Assembly: GCA_943908475.1 (NCBI GenBank) | Contig: CALTTG010000009.1 | Coordinates: forward strand, 1 to 64,000 | From: an uncultured Burkholderiales bacterium | GTDB taxonomy: Bacteria > Pseudomonadota > Gammaproteobacteria > Burkholderiales > Burkholderiaceae_C | Direction of reading: 5' to 3' | DNA: 64,000 nt | Shown: one piece after another, positions 25,163-34,034 of the stretch | Numbering within the stretch: the first letter of the stretch is position 1 | Layout: the number at the start of each line of letters is the position of its first letter | Translations under genes and position numbers: made by a program | Notes under the pieces: model-generated | Seen by the model: only the letters and a program-made list of their open reading frames with translations | What the model was told of the DNA's origin: nothing | Database searches by the model: none

Positions 25163-27123
25163 GGGGTGGGGTCGGTCGGGGGCGTTGGGTCGGTGTCGTC
25201 CACAGGCCGACTGCTGAGTTCGATGATGAACCGAGCCCCACCCTCGGGCAGATTCTCGGCGGACATTTCACCGTGGAAGCTTCTCACGATGTCGCGAGAG
25301 ATGGACAGGCCCAGGCCCAAACCTTCCCCCCGAGGCTTGGTGGTGAAAAAAGGCTCGAACAGTCGGTCGGCACCGTGCGGAGGCAGTCCGGGGCCACAGT
25401 CGTCGATCAGCAGTTGGATGCGACCGGGGGCGTTCATGCGAGCATGCAGGTGCAACCGGCGTGGTTCTCGCTCCTTCATGGCGTCCAGTGCGTTGCCGAT
25501 CGCGTTCACGATGACCTGCTCCAAGCGGTTGGGCTCGCCCCAGACTTCGATCGCTTCGTCCTGACAATCGTTCCGCAAGTTCACGCCCTCAGCCCGGATG
25601 CGCGCCACGAACAGCAGCAACGCGTTGTTGACGGCTTGGGACAGGTCCATCCGGCTGGCGGTGCTGGGTGCTTTGCGTGCAAAGCCTTTGAGCGACTGCA
25701 CGATCTCGCCCATCTGCTCGCTCAAACGCGTGATGAGGGCCAGGTTGCTGCCAACGGTTTGCAGGTCGCCTCGCTGAAGAAAGGCGCTGGAGTTGCCTGC
25801 CAGGGTCCGAATGGCGCCCACGGGCTGAGCCAGCTCATGGGTGATGCCGGTGGACATCTGGCCGACCGCGGCCAATTTGGCCGCCTGAATGAGCTCGTCT
25901 TGGGCTTCTCGCAGCGTTTGCTCGGCCTGAATGCGTTCGGCGATTTCCTTGCGAAGCCGTTCGTTGGAGGTGGCCAGGGCGCTGGTGCGACGCGCCACTT
26001 TCGATTCCAGGTCAGCGTTGACGCGTTCGAGCATGCGTTTGGCCGCCAGCTTTTGCTTGACCAAACGCTGGCGTTGCTGCACCACCAGCCAGAGCAAGCA
26101 CACGAAGCCCGTGGCCACCGCAGACAACAGGGCCACCATGACCGATTGCTTGCGCACGCTGTCGACCTCGTGGAAGCTCCACAGGCGCCAGCCCATTTTG
26201 GGCATGTCGCGGGGGGCGGCCATCACGGCCCGACCCAGTCGATCTTGCAAGGCATGACCCGACAAGACCACGCCGTTTTGCCGCTCGCGCGCGTCCAGAT
26301 GCACCAGATCCGGCCCAAGGGGAAAGAGCCTCAGCCGGCTTTCGCTGTAGAGCTGCGCGATCTGCAGTTCGATGCGTTTCTCGATGGGGGTGTCGCCGAG
26401 CCGTTGGTAGAGCCATTCGGGCTCGGACGCCAGAATGACCACCTCGTGCTCATCGATGATGATGGCGGGTGTGGCCAGCATGGCCCAGAGCTTTTGGACC
26501 GGCTCCAGCGAGATCTTGATGACGGCCACACCGACCACCCGACCTTCTTGTCGAATGGGGTTGGCCAGGTAGTAGCCGGGTTGTCGGCTGGTGTTGCCGA
26601 TGGCGAAATGCCGACCAACTTGACCGGCCAAGGCCGTCAGGAAATACGGGCGAAAGGACAGGTCTTCGCCCATGAAGCTGCTTGACTCGCGGTGGTTGCT
26701 GGTGGCCACCACCGTGCCCCGATTGTTCAACACATACACGGCCAGGCTGCCCAACTGGGCGTTGAGCTTGGCCAGGTAGGCGTTCACTGGCACGGTCGAG
26801 GCATTGGGCTGCGGTGCGGCCAGCAGGGCCAAGACATCCTGGTTCAGCTGGATGGTGGCAGGCACCGTCTCCAGCCGATTGAGCATGCCCTCCATGGCCG
26901 AGTTGAACAGTTCGAGCTTGTGCTCGGTGTTCGCGCGGGAGGCGGCCAAGCCCTGACGCCAACTGGCTTCGTAAGCCAGCAAGCCCGTGATGGTCATCGC
27001 CAGCATCACCAGCACGGCACCCACGGCGATTCGGCTGCGGCGCATCACGTCTTGCACCGAGACATCGCCCGTGATCAGGGCGTCGCGGATCGATGTCTGC
27101 GTCTCGGGGCTGTCGTCAGGCAT
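25159..27123 (-). CDS. Sensor histidine kinase (AauS/DctB-like)
   Basis: 654 aa. A membrane segment lies at about 30-50, a periplasmic double-PAS-like sensor region at 55-320 (including 'SFRPYFLTALAG' and 'GYYLANPI'), a second membrane segment at about 325-345, then a coiled coil, the phospho-acceptor region with His429 ('GITHELAQPVGAIR') and an ATPase domain ('NRLEQVIVNAIGNALDAM', 'DDCGPGLP', 'GLGLGLSISRDI'). DctB-type kinases sense C4-dicarboxylates; AauS senses acidic amino acids. It overlaps the regulator gene by four bases and starts 30 bases after gdhA. The DctB-like sensor fold plus the glt genes suggest Glu/Asp as ligand. Confidence 0.92.
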   Translation of the reverse strand: MPDDSPETQTSIRDALITGDVSVQDVMRRSRIAVGAVLVMLAMTITGLLAYEASWRQGLAASRANTEHKLELFNSAMEGMLNRLETVPATIQLNQDVLALLAAPQPNASTVPVNAYLAKLNAQLGSLAVYVLNNRGTVVATSNHRESSSFMGEDLSFRPYFLTALAGQVGRHFAIGNTSRQPGYYLANPIRQEGRVVGVAVIKISLEPVQKLWAMLATPAIIIDEHEVVILASEPEWLYQRLGDTPIEKRIELQIAQLYSESRLRLFPLGPDLVHLDARERQNGVVLSGHALQDRLGRAVMAAPRDMPKMGWRLWSFHEVDSVRKQSVMVALLSAVATGFVCLLWLVVQQRQRLVKQKLAAKRMLERVNADLESKVARRTSALATSNERLRKEIAERIQAEQTLREAQDELIQAAKLAAVGQMSTGITHELAQPVGAIRTLAGNSSAFLQRGDLQTVGSNLALITRLSEQMGEIVQSLKGFARKAPSTASRMDLSQAVNNALLLFVARIRAEGVNLRNDCQDEAIEVWGEPNRLEQVIVNAIGNALDAMKEREPRRLHLHARMNAPGRIQLLIDDCGPGLPPHGADRLFEPFFTTKPRGEGLGLGLSISRDIVRSFHGEMSAENLPEGGARFIIELSSRPVDDTDPTPPTDPTP

Positions 27124-27153
27124 GACGTCAAGGATAGCAGTGCTGCTGAGGGT

Positions 27154-28437
27154 TCAGGGGTACAGGCCACGCAGGGCACGGGCATGCAGCACGCGGGTGC
27201 AGGCCTGGATGAAGGCCGCCGTGCGCAGGTTCACGCCACGCTCTTGCGACAGTTGCCAGATGGCGGCAAAGGCCTCGGTGAGCACACGGTCGAGCTTGTT
27301 CATGATGTCCTGCTCGGTCCAGAAGAAGCTGGTGGCGTTCTGCACCCACTCGAAGTAGCTGACGGTCACGCCACCGGCATTGGCCAGCACGTCGGGCAGC
27401 ACCACGCAGCCGCGGGCATTGAGCACGTCTTCCGCTTCCGGCGTGGTCGGCCCATTGGCACCTTCCACGATCAGGCGCGCCTGGATCTCGCCCACATTGG
27501 CCAGCGTGATCTGCTTTTCCAGCGCGGCGGGCAGCAGGATGTCGCAGGGCGTCTGCCAGAACTGCTCGCGGCTCAGGAAGGTGGTGCCGGGCAGGTCATG
27601 CCACTGGCCGCCTTGGGCCAGATGGGTGCCCACGGCCACCGGGTCGATGCCGCCTTCGGCATACACGGTACCGACCACATCCTGAATCGCGACGATGCGG
27701 GCACCGGCCTGGTGGAAGGCGCGTGCGGCGGCACTGCCCACATTGCCGAAGCCCTGGATGGCCACGCGGCTGCCGGCCAGGCTCATGCCCAGCTTCTGAC
27801 AGGCCTCACGCGCCACCACATAGCAGCCCTGGCCCGTGGCATCGCGGCGGCCCAGGCTGCCGCCCATGCTCACCGGTTTGCCCGTGACCACGCCGGTGTG
27901 CATGGCCCCGTGGTTGATGGCGTAGGTGTCCATCATCCAGGCCATGACCTGGTCGTTGGTGTTCACATCGGGTGCCGGGATGTCCTGGTCAGGGCCGATG
28001 AAGCTGCCCAGCTCGCTGGTGTAGCGGCGGGTCAGGCGTTCCAGCTCGCCCATGCTGAGCAGCTTGGGGTCGACGCGCACGCCCCCCTTGGCGCCGCCAT
28101 AGGGCAGGTTCACGGCGGCGTTCTTGACGGTCATCCAGCCCGACAGGGCCATCACTTCCGACAGGTTCACCTCGGGGTGAAAGCGCACGCCGCCCTTGCC
28201 CGGCCCGCGCGACAGGTTGTGCTGCACGCGGTAGCCCTCGAAGTGCTCGATGCGGCCGTCGTCCATGCGCACGGGCACGTCAACGATCAGGGTGCGCTTG
28301 GGACGGCGCAGGGTGTCGGTCCAGCGCGCGAGTTCACCCAGGTGGGGCTCCACGCGGTCCAGTTGCTCCAGGAACATGCCCCAGGCGCCGGGGGCGTCTT
28401 CAGGCAGGTAGGAAGGAATTCGAGGCGTATGAACCAT
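27154..28437 (-). CDS. gdhA: Glutamate dehydrogenase, catabolic NAD-type
   Basis: 427 aa, hexameric class. It converts glutamate to 2-oxoglutarate and ammonium. Motifs: 'GPGKGGVRFHPEVN', catalytic Lys region 'LPYGGAKGGV', 'GPDQDIPAPDVNT', and the Rossmann 'QGFGNVGSAAA'. AAGG precedes the ATG. The gene starts 21 bases after gltL, so it belongs to the acidic amino acid operon, which implies a breakdown role: imported glutamate enters the TCA cycle. Cofactor preference (NAD over NADP) is inferred from similarity to GudB/RocG-type enzymes. Confidence 0.94.
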   Translation of the reverse strand: MVHTPRIPSYLPEDAPGAWGMFLEQLDRVEPHLGELARWTDTLRRPKRTLIVDVPVRMDDGRIEHFEGYRVQHNLSRGPGKGGVRFHPEVNLSEVMALSGWMTVKNAAVNLPYGGAKGGVRVDPKLLSMGELERLTRRYTSELGSFIGPDQDIPAPDVNTNDQVMAWMMDTYAINHGAMHTGVVTGKPVSMGGSLGRRDATGQGCYVVAREACQKLGMSLAGSRVAIQGFGNVGSAAARAFHQAGARIVAIQDVVGTVYAEGGIDPVAVGTHLAQGGQWHDLPGTTFLSREQFWQTPCDILLPAALEKQITLANVGEIQARLIVEGANGPTTPEAEDVLNARGCVVLPDVLANAGGVTVSYFEWVQNATSFFWTEQDIMNKLDRVLTEAFAAIWQLSQERGVNLRTAAFIQACTRVLHARALRGLYP

Positions 28438-28458
28438 GTGGAGACCTTTCAGAAGGGG

Positions 28459-29187
28459 TCAGTGGTGCAGGATGCGCGCAAGGAACTGCTGAGCACGCTC
28501 GGAATTCGGTTGGTCGAAGAACTCGGCCTTGGGGCGGTCTTCGACGATGCGGCCGGCGTCCATGAAGATCACGCGGTCGGCCACGCGGCGCGCAAAGCCC
28601 ATTTCATGGGTCACGCACATCATGGTCATGCCCTCGGCGGCCAGCTCGGTCATCACGTCGAGCACTTCGCCCACCATCTCGGGGTCCAGCGCCGAGGTGG
28701 GCTCGTCGAACAGCATCACCACCGGGTCCATGCACAGGGCGCGGGCAATGGCAACGCGCTGCTGCTGGCCGCCTGAGAGCTGGCCTGGGGCTTTCGAAGC
28801 GTGCGCCTTCAGGCCCACGCGTTCGAGCAGGCGCATGCCCTTGTCATGGGCCTCGTCCTTGCCCCGGCCCAGCACGTGCAGCTGGGCCAGCATCAGGTTG
28901 TCGATGATGCTCAGGTGGGGGAACAGCTCGAAGTGCTGGAACACCATGCCCACCCGCGAACGCAGCTTGGACAGGTTGGTCTTCGGGTCATTGACCGCCA
29001 CGCCATCGACGATGATGCGCCCGCCCTGGATGGGCTCCAGGCCGTTGACGGTCTTGATCAGGGTGGACTTGCCCGAGCCCGAGGGGCCGCACACCACCAC
29101 CACTTCGCCCTTGGCGATGGTGGTCGAGCAATCGGTCAGCACCTGGAAGGCGCCGTAGTGCTTGGAAACGTGTTCGATCTGGATCAT
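28459..29187 (-). CDS. gltL: Glutamate/aspartate ABC transporter, ATP-binding protein
   Basis: 242 aa, the usual length for polar amino acid ABC ATPases. Walker A GPSGSGKST, Q-loop 'FQHFELFPH', signature 'LSGGQQQR', Walker B 'VMLFDEPTSALDP' and the H-loop 'THEMGFA' are all present. GltL powers uptake through GltJ-GltK. The ATG at 29187 has GGAG seven bases before it; the longer open frame upstream overlaps gltK and is not coding. Confidence 0.96.
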   Translation of the reverse strand: MIQIEHVSKHYGAFQVLTDCSTTIAKGEVVVVCGPSGSGKSTLIKTVNGLEPIQGGRIIVDGVAVNDPKTNLSKLRSRVGMVFQHFELFPHLSIIDNLMLAQLHVLGRGKDEAHDKGMRLLERVGLKAHASKAPGQLSGGQQQRVAIARALCMDPVVMLFDEPTSALDPEMVGEVLDVMTELAAEGMTMMCVTHEMGFARRVADRVIFMDAGRIVEDRPKAEFFDQPNSERAQQFLARILHH

Positions 29188-29212
29188 GGGGGACTCCGGT
29201 GAGCGCTTGGGC

Positions 29213-29896
29213 TCAGACATGGGTGCGGGTGCGTTGCAGGCTCTGCACCCAGCGCGACAGCGCGAAGCAGAGGACGAAATAGACGCCGCCGGCGAACAGC
29301 AGCATTTCCACCAGGCGGCCGTCGCGGTCGCCCACCTTGTAGGCCGAGCCGAAGAAGTCGGCCAGGGCCGAGACATACACCAGAGAGGTGTCCTGGAACA
29401 GCACGATGCCCTGGGTCAGCAGCAGCGGCACCATGTTGCGGAAGGCCTGCGGCAGGATCACCAGGCGCATGGCCTTCATGCGGCTCAGCCCCAGCGCGGT
29501 GGCCGCGGCCAGCTGGCCCTTGGGCACGCTCTGGATGCCGGCACGGATGATTTCCGAGTAGTAGGCCGCCTCGAACAGGGCAAAGCCCACCAGGGCCGAG
29601 GCCATGCGCACGTCGGTGGTCGGGTCGAGCTTGAAGACCTGTGTGAGCAGCTGGGGCACCAACAGGAAGAACCACAGCAGCACCATCACCAGCGGCACCG
29701 CCCGGAACAGGTTCACATAGCCTGCCGAGAACCAGCGAAGTGGGGCCAGGAGTGACAGCCGCATGATGGCCAGCACCGTGCCCCACAGGATGCCGACCAC
29801 CAGGGCCACGGCCGTGATCTCGAGCGAGACCAGCATGCCGTCCCACAGGAAGGGCAGGGAAGAGGGGATGGAAGACCAGTCGAATTCGTATGCCAT
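29213..29896 (-). CDS. gltK: Glutamate/aspartate ABC transporter permease GltK
   Basis: 227 aa with about five membrane helices and the EAA-type coupling loop 'GQLAAATALGLSRMKAMRLVILPQAF'. It pairs with GltJ to form the channel in the inner membrane. 25 bases separate it from gltL and 13 from gltJ, so the permeases and ATPase are one transcript. Confidence 0.95.
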   Translation of the reverse strand: MAYEFDWSSIPSSLPFLWDGMLVSLEITAVALVVGILWGTVLAIMRLSLLAPLRWFSAGYVNLFRAVPLVMVLLWFFLLVPQLLTQVFKLDPTTDVRMASALVGFALFEAAYYSEIIRAGIQSVPKGQLAAATALGLSRMKAMRLVILPQAFRNMVPLLLTQGIVLFQDTSLVYVSALADFFGSAYKVGDRDGRLVEMLLFAGGVYFVLCFALSRWVQSLQRTRTHV

Positions 29897-29909
29897 GGTG
29901 TTCTCCGGG

Positions 29910-30647
29910 TCATTGGCCCATGTAGCCGGGCACGCGCACGCGTTTTTCCAGCCAGCTCATCAGCAGCATGACCACCACATTGATGGCCAGGTACATGAGC
30001 GTGACGGCGATGAAGGACTCGTAGGCCTGCGCGGTGTAGTCCACCAGCTGGCGGCCTTGCGCGGCCAGCTCCAGCAGGCCGATCGTCGAGCACACGGCCG
30101 AGTTCTTGAAGATGTTGAGGAACTCCGACGTGATCGGGGGCACCACCAGGCGCAGGGCCATGGGCAGCAGCACGTGGCGGTAGGCCTGCGGCAGGCTCAG
30201 GCCCAGGGCCAGCGCGGCCCGGATCTGACCGACCGGCTGGCTGAGGATGCCGGCGCGCACCTGTTCGCACACGCGGGCGCTGGTGAACAGACCCAGGCAC
30301 AGCACAGCCGCGCCGAACTGCTGGGTTTCGGGGGCGAGTTGCTTGATCGCATCGCCCCAGGCGGTGGGCAGCAGTTCAGGCACGATGAAGTACCAGATGA
30401 ACAACTGCACCAGCAAGGGAATGTTGCGCAGCACCTCCACATAGCCAGTCGCGAAGCGACGCAGCCATGGCGAGGGCACGGTGCGCAGCACCCCCATCAG
30501 GCAGCCCAGCACCAGGGCGATGGCCCAGGCGCTCAAGGACACGGTGACGGTCATCTTCAGGCCGGCCACCATCCAGTCCCAGTAGACGCCACCATCACCG
30601 GTGACCGTGGGTTCGGCGAACACCGACCAGTTCCATTGATAGCTCAT
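29910..30647 (-). CDS. gltJ: Glutamate/aspartate ABC transporter permease GltJ
   Basis: 245 aa starting 'MSYQWNWSVF', the usual GltJ N-terminus. It has about five helices and the coupling loop 'GQIRAALALGLSLPQAYRHVLLPMAL'. It forms the membrane channel with GltK. It lies 33 bases after the porin gene; that the porin separates it from the binding protein gene is unusual for this transporter. Confidence 0.95.
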   Translation of the reverse strand: MSYQWNWSVFAEPTVTGDGGVYWDWMVAGLKMTVTVSLSAWAIALVLGCLMGVLRTVPSPWLRRFATGYVEVLRNIPLLVQLFIWYFIVPELLPTAWGDAIKQLAPETQQFGAAVLCLGLFTSARVCEQVRAGILSQPVGQIRAALALGLSLPQAYRHVLLPMALRLVVPPITSEFLNIFKNSAVCSTIGLLELAAQGRQLVDYTAQAYESFIAVTLMYLAINVVVMLLMSWLEKRVRVPGYMGQ

Positions 30648-30680
30648 GTCTGCTCCTGATGAGGGGTGCGTGCCTCAGCC

Positions 30681-31724
30681 TCAGAAGGCGTGGCGGATGC
30701 CGACCTGCAGGGCGCTGACGTCCTTGCCGAAGGTCGTGGTCGGGCCGGTGCCGCTGGCAGCGTCAGCGGTGTACTTGGTGCCCGAACCGTTCTGGATCAC
30801 GGTGCCGATGGCGTACAGCTTGGTGCGCTTGCTCAGGGCATGGATGTAGCCCAGGGTGTACTGGCTGGCACGGCTGCCGGCCAGGTCTTCGGTGGTGCCA
30901 GTGCCCACGCCAGCGCTGAAGGTGCCGTTGGTCGAGACCGGCACCAGCACGCCTGCCAGGGCTTCGGTGCGGTCCACGGTGGCCACGCCGCCCAGGTTGT
31001 TCACGCGCTGCACGCCGCCGGTCACCTTGAAGGCGCCGAAGTCGTAGCTGCCGGTCAGCAGGGTGTAGGTGGCATCCACCTTGGTGGCATCGGCCGCCTT
31101 GAACTGGCTGAGGGCCAGGCCAGCCGCGAAAGCGCCGGCGCTGTACTGAGCCCCCAGGCCGTACTTGTTGCCAGCGGTGTTGCCGGTGCCGGTTTCACCC
31201 AGGCCGGCCATGGCCGACACGGTGAAGCCACCGAAGCTGGCCGACTTCAGCACGATGCTGTTGTCCGAACGGCTGGTGGTCGAGACGATGCCGCTGGAAG
31301 CGGCCGAGCCGGCGCCCGTGCCATAGGGGTCGAAGGTGTCCAGCACGATGTACTGGGGAATGTTCTGGCGGCCCAGGCTCAGCGAGCCCAGACCCGCCTG
31401 GTTCAGACCCACCCACGACTGGCGGCCCCAGGTGTTGTTGGGGTGTTGCAGGCCGCCGTTGTCGGCGGTAATGCCCATTTCCAGCTGGTACTGGGCGCTC
31501 AGGCCCGAGCCCAGGTCTTCGGTGCCCTTGAAGCCCAGGCGCGAGGTGCTCACGCCTCCGCTTTGCACCTGCAGCTGCGAGCCGGTGCTGCCCTGGCCGT
31601 ATTGCAGGTACAGGTCGGCAATGCCGTAGAGGGTGACGGCGCTATGGGCCGAAGCGGCGAAGGGGGCGACCAGGGCCATGGTGGCGGCCAGGGCAGCCAG
31701 GGTCATTGGGTGCTTGCGTTGCAT
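30681..31724 (-). CDS. Outer-membrane porin within the acidic amino acid operon
   Basis: 347 aa with a signal peptide ('MALVAPFAASAHS') and a 16-strand-type general porin pattern: 'SAVTLYGIADLYLQYG', 'SRLGFKGTEDLG', 'GLGSLSLGRQ', and a C-terminal 'GIRHAF' ending in Phe as required for outer-membrane insertion. Its ATG comes two bases after the asparaginase stop, and GGAG lies inside the asparaginase 3' end, so the two are translationally close. Location suggests that it admits Gln/Asn/Glu/Asp to the periplasm, but pore specificity cannot be read from sequence. Confidence 0.93.
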   Translation of the reverse strand: MQRKHPMTLAALAATMALVAPFAASAHSAVTLYGIADLYLQYGQGSTGSQLQVQSGGVSTSRLGFKGTEDLGSGLSAQYQLEMGITADNGGLQHPNNTWGRQSWVGLNQAGLGSLSLGRQNIPQYIVLDTFDPYGTGAGSAASSGIVSTTSRSDNSIVLKSASFGGFTVSAMAGLGETGTGNTAGNKYGLGAQYSAGAFAAGLALSQFKAADATKVDATYTLLTGSYDFGAFKVTGGVQRVNNLGGVATVDRTEALAGVLVPVSTNGTFSAGVGTGTTEDLAGSRASQYTLGYIHALSKRTKLYAIGTVIQNGSGTKYTADAASGTGPTTTFGKDVSALQVGIRHAF

Positions 31725-31726
31725 GC

Positions 31727-32812
31727 TCAGTACTCCAGGAAGATGCGTTGAATTTGTTGGGTGTCGGTGGTCTGGGTCAGGGCCAGTGCGGTCAGCAAGC
31801 GGGCCTTCTGCGGGTTCAGGTCATGGGCGACCACCCAGTCATATTCGTCGTCGGGCTGCTCGGCATTGCGGATCACGAAGCCACCGCCGCTCACGCGTGA
31901 TGAGCGCACGATGACCACTCCCTTGCCGCGCAGTTCACGCAGGGCGGGCACCACGTCCTTCGAGACCGAGCCGTTGCCGGTGCCTGCATGGATCACGGCC
32001 TTGGCCCCTGCTGCTGCGAAGGCCTGATACGCCACCGGCGACACATTGCCGTGGCCGTAAGCGATGTCGACCTGGGGCAGGGCGTCGATCTGGTCGATGT
32101 TGAATTCGCTGTTCACGGTGTGGCGCTTGACGGGGGCGCGGAACCAGTGGGTCTGGCCTTCCACGACCATGCCCAGCTCACCCCAAGGGCTCTTGAAGGC
32201 GTCAGGGCGCACGTTCACGCTCTTGCTCACATCACGGCCGGTGTGGATCTGGTCGTTCATGGTGACCAGCACGCCCTTGCCAGCGGCAGCCGGTGCAGCA
32301 ACGGTGGCCACAGCGTTGTAGAGGTTCAGCGCGCCATCGGCCGACAGGGCGGTGCCGGGGCGCATCGAGCCCACCACCACGATGGGCTTGCGGGTGCGCA
32401 CGGTCACGTTCAGGAAGAAGGCGGTTTCCTCCAGCGTGTCGGTGCCGTGGGTGACCACGATGCCGTCCACATCCTTTTGCTTGCTCAGGGCTGAGACGCG
32501 CTTGGCCAGTTGCAGCAGGTGGGCGTTGGTGAAGCTTTCCGAGGCGATCTGGAAGACCTGCTCGCCACGCACATCGGCCAGGTTGCTGATCTCGGGCACC
32601 GAGGCCAGCAGCTTGTCGACCGGCACCTTGGCGGCCTGGTAGGTCGCGCTGTTGGCGGCCGAGGCGCCGGCACCGGCGATGGTGCCGCCTGTGGCCAGGA
32701 TCACGACCTGGGCTTTCTTGGCGGCCTGGGCCAGCGCATGCTGGGCGGGCACGAAGCCCAGTGCCAGGGCGGCGCCCACGGCGGTCAGCCAGCGGCTGAG
32801 GGGATGGTTCAT
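31727..32812 (-). CDS. ansB: Type II (periplasmic) glutaminase-asparaginase
   Basis: 361 aa with a signal peptide ending near 'AQHALAQA'. Both catalytic Thr motifs are present: 'ATGGTIAG' and 'VVTHGTDTLEE'. The enzyme hydrolyses asparagine and probably glutamine to the acids plus ammonia in the periplasm. In Pseudomonas the related glutaminase-asparaginase is induced by acidic amino acids under AauRS control. Lying between the binding protein and the porin/permease genes, it would produce the transporter's own substrates. AAGGAG precedes the ATG. Confidence 0.94.
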   Translation of the reverse strand: MNHPLSRWLTAVGAALALGFVPAQHALAQAAKKAQVVILATGGTIAGAGASAANSATYQAAKVPVDKLLASVPEISNLADVRGEQVFQIASESFTNAHLLQLAKRVSALSKQKDVDGIVVTHGTDTLEETAFFLNVTVRTRKPIVVVGSMRPGTALSADGALNLYNAVATVAAPAAAGKGVLVTMNDQIHTGRDVSKSVNVRPDAFKSPWGELGMVVEGQTHWFRAPVKRHTVNSEFNIDQIDALPQVDIAYGHGNVSPVAYQAFAAAGAKAVIHAGTGNGSVSKDVVPALRELRGKGVVIVRSSRVSGGGFVIRNAEQPDDEYDWVVAHDLNPQKARLLTALALTQTTDTQQIQRIFLEY

Positions 32813-32993
32813 GTCTTCACTCCTTGTGGGGTTCAGGCAATGCAGCGGCTCGACCCGGCCACATTCAGGGTGTTGAGGGCCGTGTGCGGTGCTGCGAGGG
32901 TTGGAACGGCTGGGTGAGGTTCAGCGGGGGGCGGCAGTGCGTGCCCGACCTCGTTCGGTGGCCTCGGGCGCATGGCCCGGGCCACGCTTCATG
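32813..32993 (-). promoter_or_regulatory. 181-base gltI-ansB spacer with GC-rich hairpin
   Basis: The largest gap inside the otherwise tight operon. Just past the gltI stop lies an inverted repeat GCGTGGCCC/GGGCCATGC (32970-32987, one G-T pair) without a T-run. This could stabilise the gltI message or partly stop transcription, giving more binding protein than downstream products. No internal promoter is evident. Confidence 0.35.
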
Positions 32994-33896
32994 TCATTCG
33001 AAAGGCTTGTCGTTGGGGGCCTTGAACAGGGCCTGCACGTCGTCCGACATCGGCCAGGCCAGGTTCAGGCCCTTGGGCGGGATCGGGGCCTGGAACCACT
33101 TGGCGTAGATCTTGGCGGCTTCGCCCGAGGTCATGGCCTTGGTCAGCGCGGCATCGACGATCTTCTTGAAGCCGGCGTCGTCCTTGCGCAGCATGCAGGC
33201 ATAGGCTTCTTCCGACATCGGCTTGCCCACCACCACCCACTCATCGGGCTTCTTGGCCTTGGCCTTTTCGCCGTAGAGCAGGGCGTCGTCCATCATGAAG
33301 GCCACGGCGCGGCCGGTTTCCAGCGTCAGGAACGATTCGCCATGGTCCTTGGCCGAGATGATGCGCATGCCGGCATTCTTCTCTTCGTTGTACTTGCGCA
33401 GCAGGCGCTCCGAGGTGGTGCCCGCGGTCACGACCACGTTCTTGCCGCTCAGGTCGGGGAAGTCCTTGATGCCCGAGGTCTTCTTGGTCATCAGGCGGGT
33501 GCCGACCACGAAGATGTTGGTCGAGAAGTTGACCTGGCGGGCGCGTTCGCTGTTGTTGGTGGTCGAGCCGCACTCGATGTCGACCGTGCCGTTCACGATC
33601 AAGGGGATGCGGTTTTGCGAGGTCACCGGCACCAGCTTGATGGCCAGGCCCGGCTTCTTGAGATCGGCCTTCACGGCCTCGACCACCTTGAGCATCAACT
33701 CGTGCGAGTAGCCCACCACCTGCTGCTTGTCGTCGTAGTACGAAAACGGGATCGACGATTCGCGGTGGCCCAGGGTGATGGTGCCGGTGTCTGCGATCTT
33801 GGACAGTGTGGGCGAGGCCGACTGGGCGTGGCTGCTCAGGGTGCAGGCGGCGAGCAGGGTGGCCGTCACGGCCGAGCGGATCATCAAGCGGTTCAT
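32994..33896 (-). CDS. gltI: Glutamate/aspartate periplasmic binding protein
   Basis: 300 aa with a signal peptide ('LLAACTLSSHAQS') and the SBP_bac_3 fold. It has 'GTITLGHRESSIPFSYYD', typical of GltI, and 'VDIECGSTTNN'. It binds Glu/Asp in the periplasm and delivers them to GltJKL. The ATG has AAGGA upstream. It is the first gene behind the sigma-54 promoter at 33954-33968, giving a leader of roughly 45 bases. Confidence 0.95.
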   Translation of the reverse strand: MNRLMIRSAVTATLLAACTLSSHAQSASPTLSKIADTGTITLGHRESSIPFSYYDDKQQVVGYSHELMLKVVEAVKADLKKPGLAIKLVPVTSQNRIPLIVNGTVDIECGSTTNNSERARQVNFSTNIFVVGTRLMTKKTSGIKDFPDLSGKNVVVTAGTTSERLLRKYNEEKNAGMRIISAKDHGESFLTLETGRAVAFMMDDALLYGEKAKAKKPDEWVVVGKPMSEEAYACMLRKDDAGFKKIVDAALTKAMTSGEAAKIYAKWFQAPIPPKGLNLAWPMSDDVQALFKAPNDKPFE

Positions 33897-33953
33897 GTCG
33901 GAGGTCCTTAACGAGTAGCCCGAGGTCAGGCGGTGATTGACCTGTGATGTATC

Positions 33954-33968
33954 GCACGCCCTGTGCCA
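33954..33968 (-). promoter_or_regulatory. Sigma-54 (-24/-12) promoter of the gltI operon
   Basis: On the minus strand the sequence reads TGGCAC-AGGGC-GTGC, with invariant GG and GC separated by exactly ten bases (consensus TGGCAC-N5-TTGC). The expected start lies near 33942, about 45 bases before the gltI ATG. The same gene train encodes a GAFTGA-containing sigma-54 activator. Confidence 0.8.
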
Positions 33969-34034
33969 GCCCGAGGTTCACGCTGGATTAATTGCAAGTT
34001 GTTGATTTCAAATGATTTTATGGGCGACGGCTGA

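Noticed and set aside
26692..28776. A 694-codon plus-strand open frame opposite the sensor kinase, gdhA and gltL
   Set aside because: His/Gly/Ala-rich composition typical of an antisense shadow. The minus-strand genes have full catalytic motifs.
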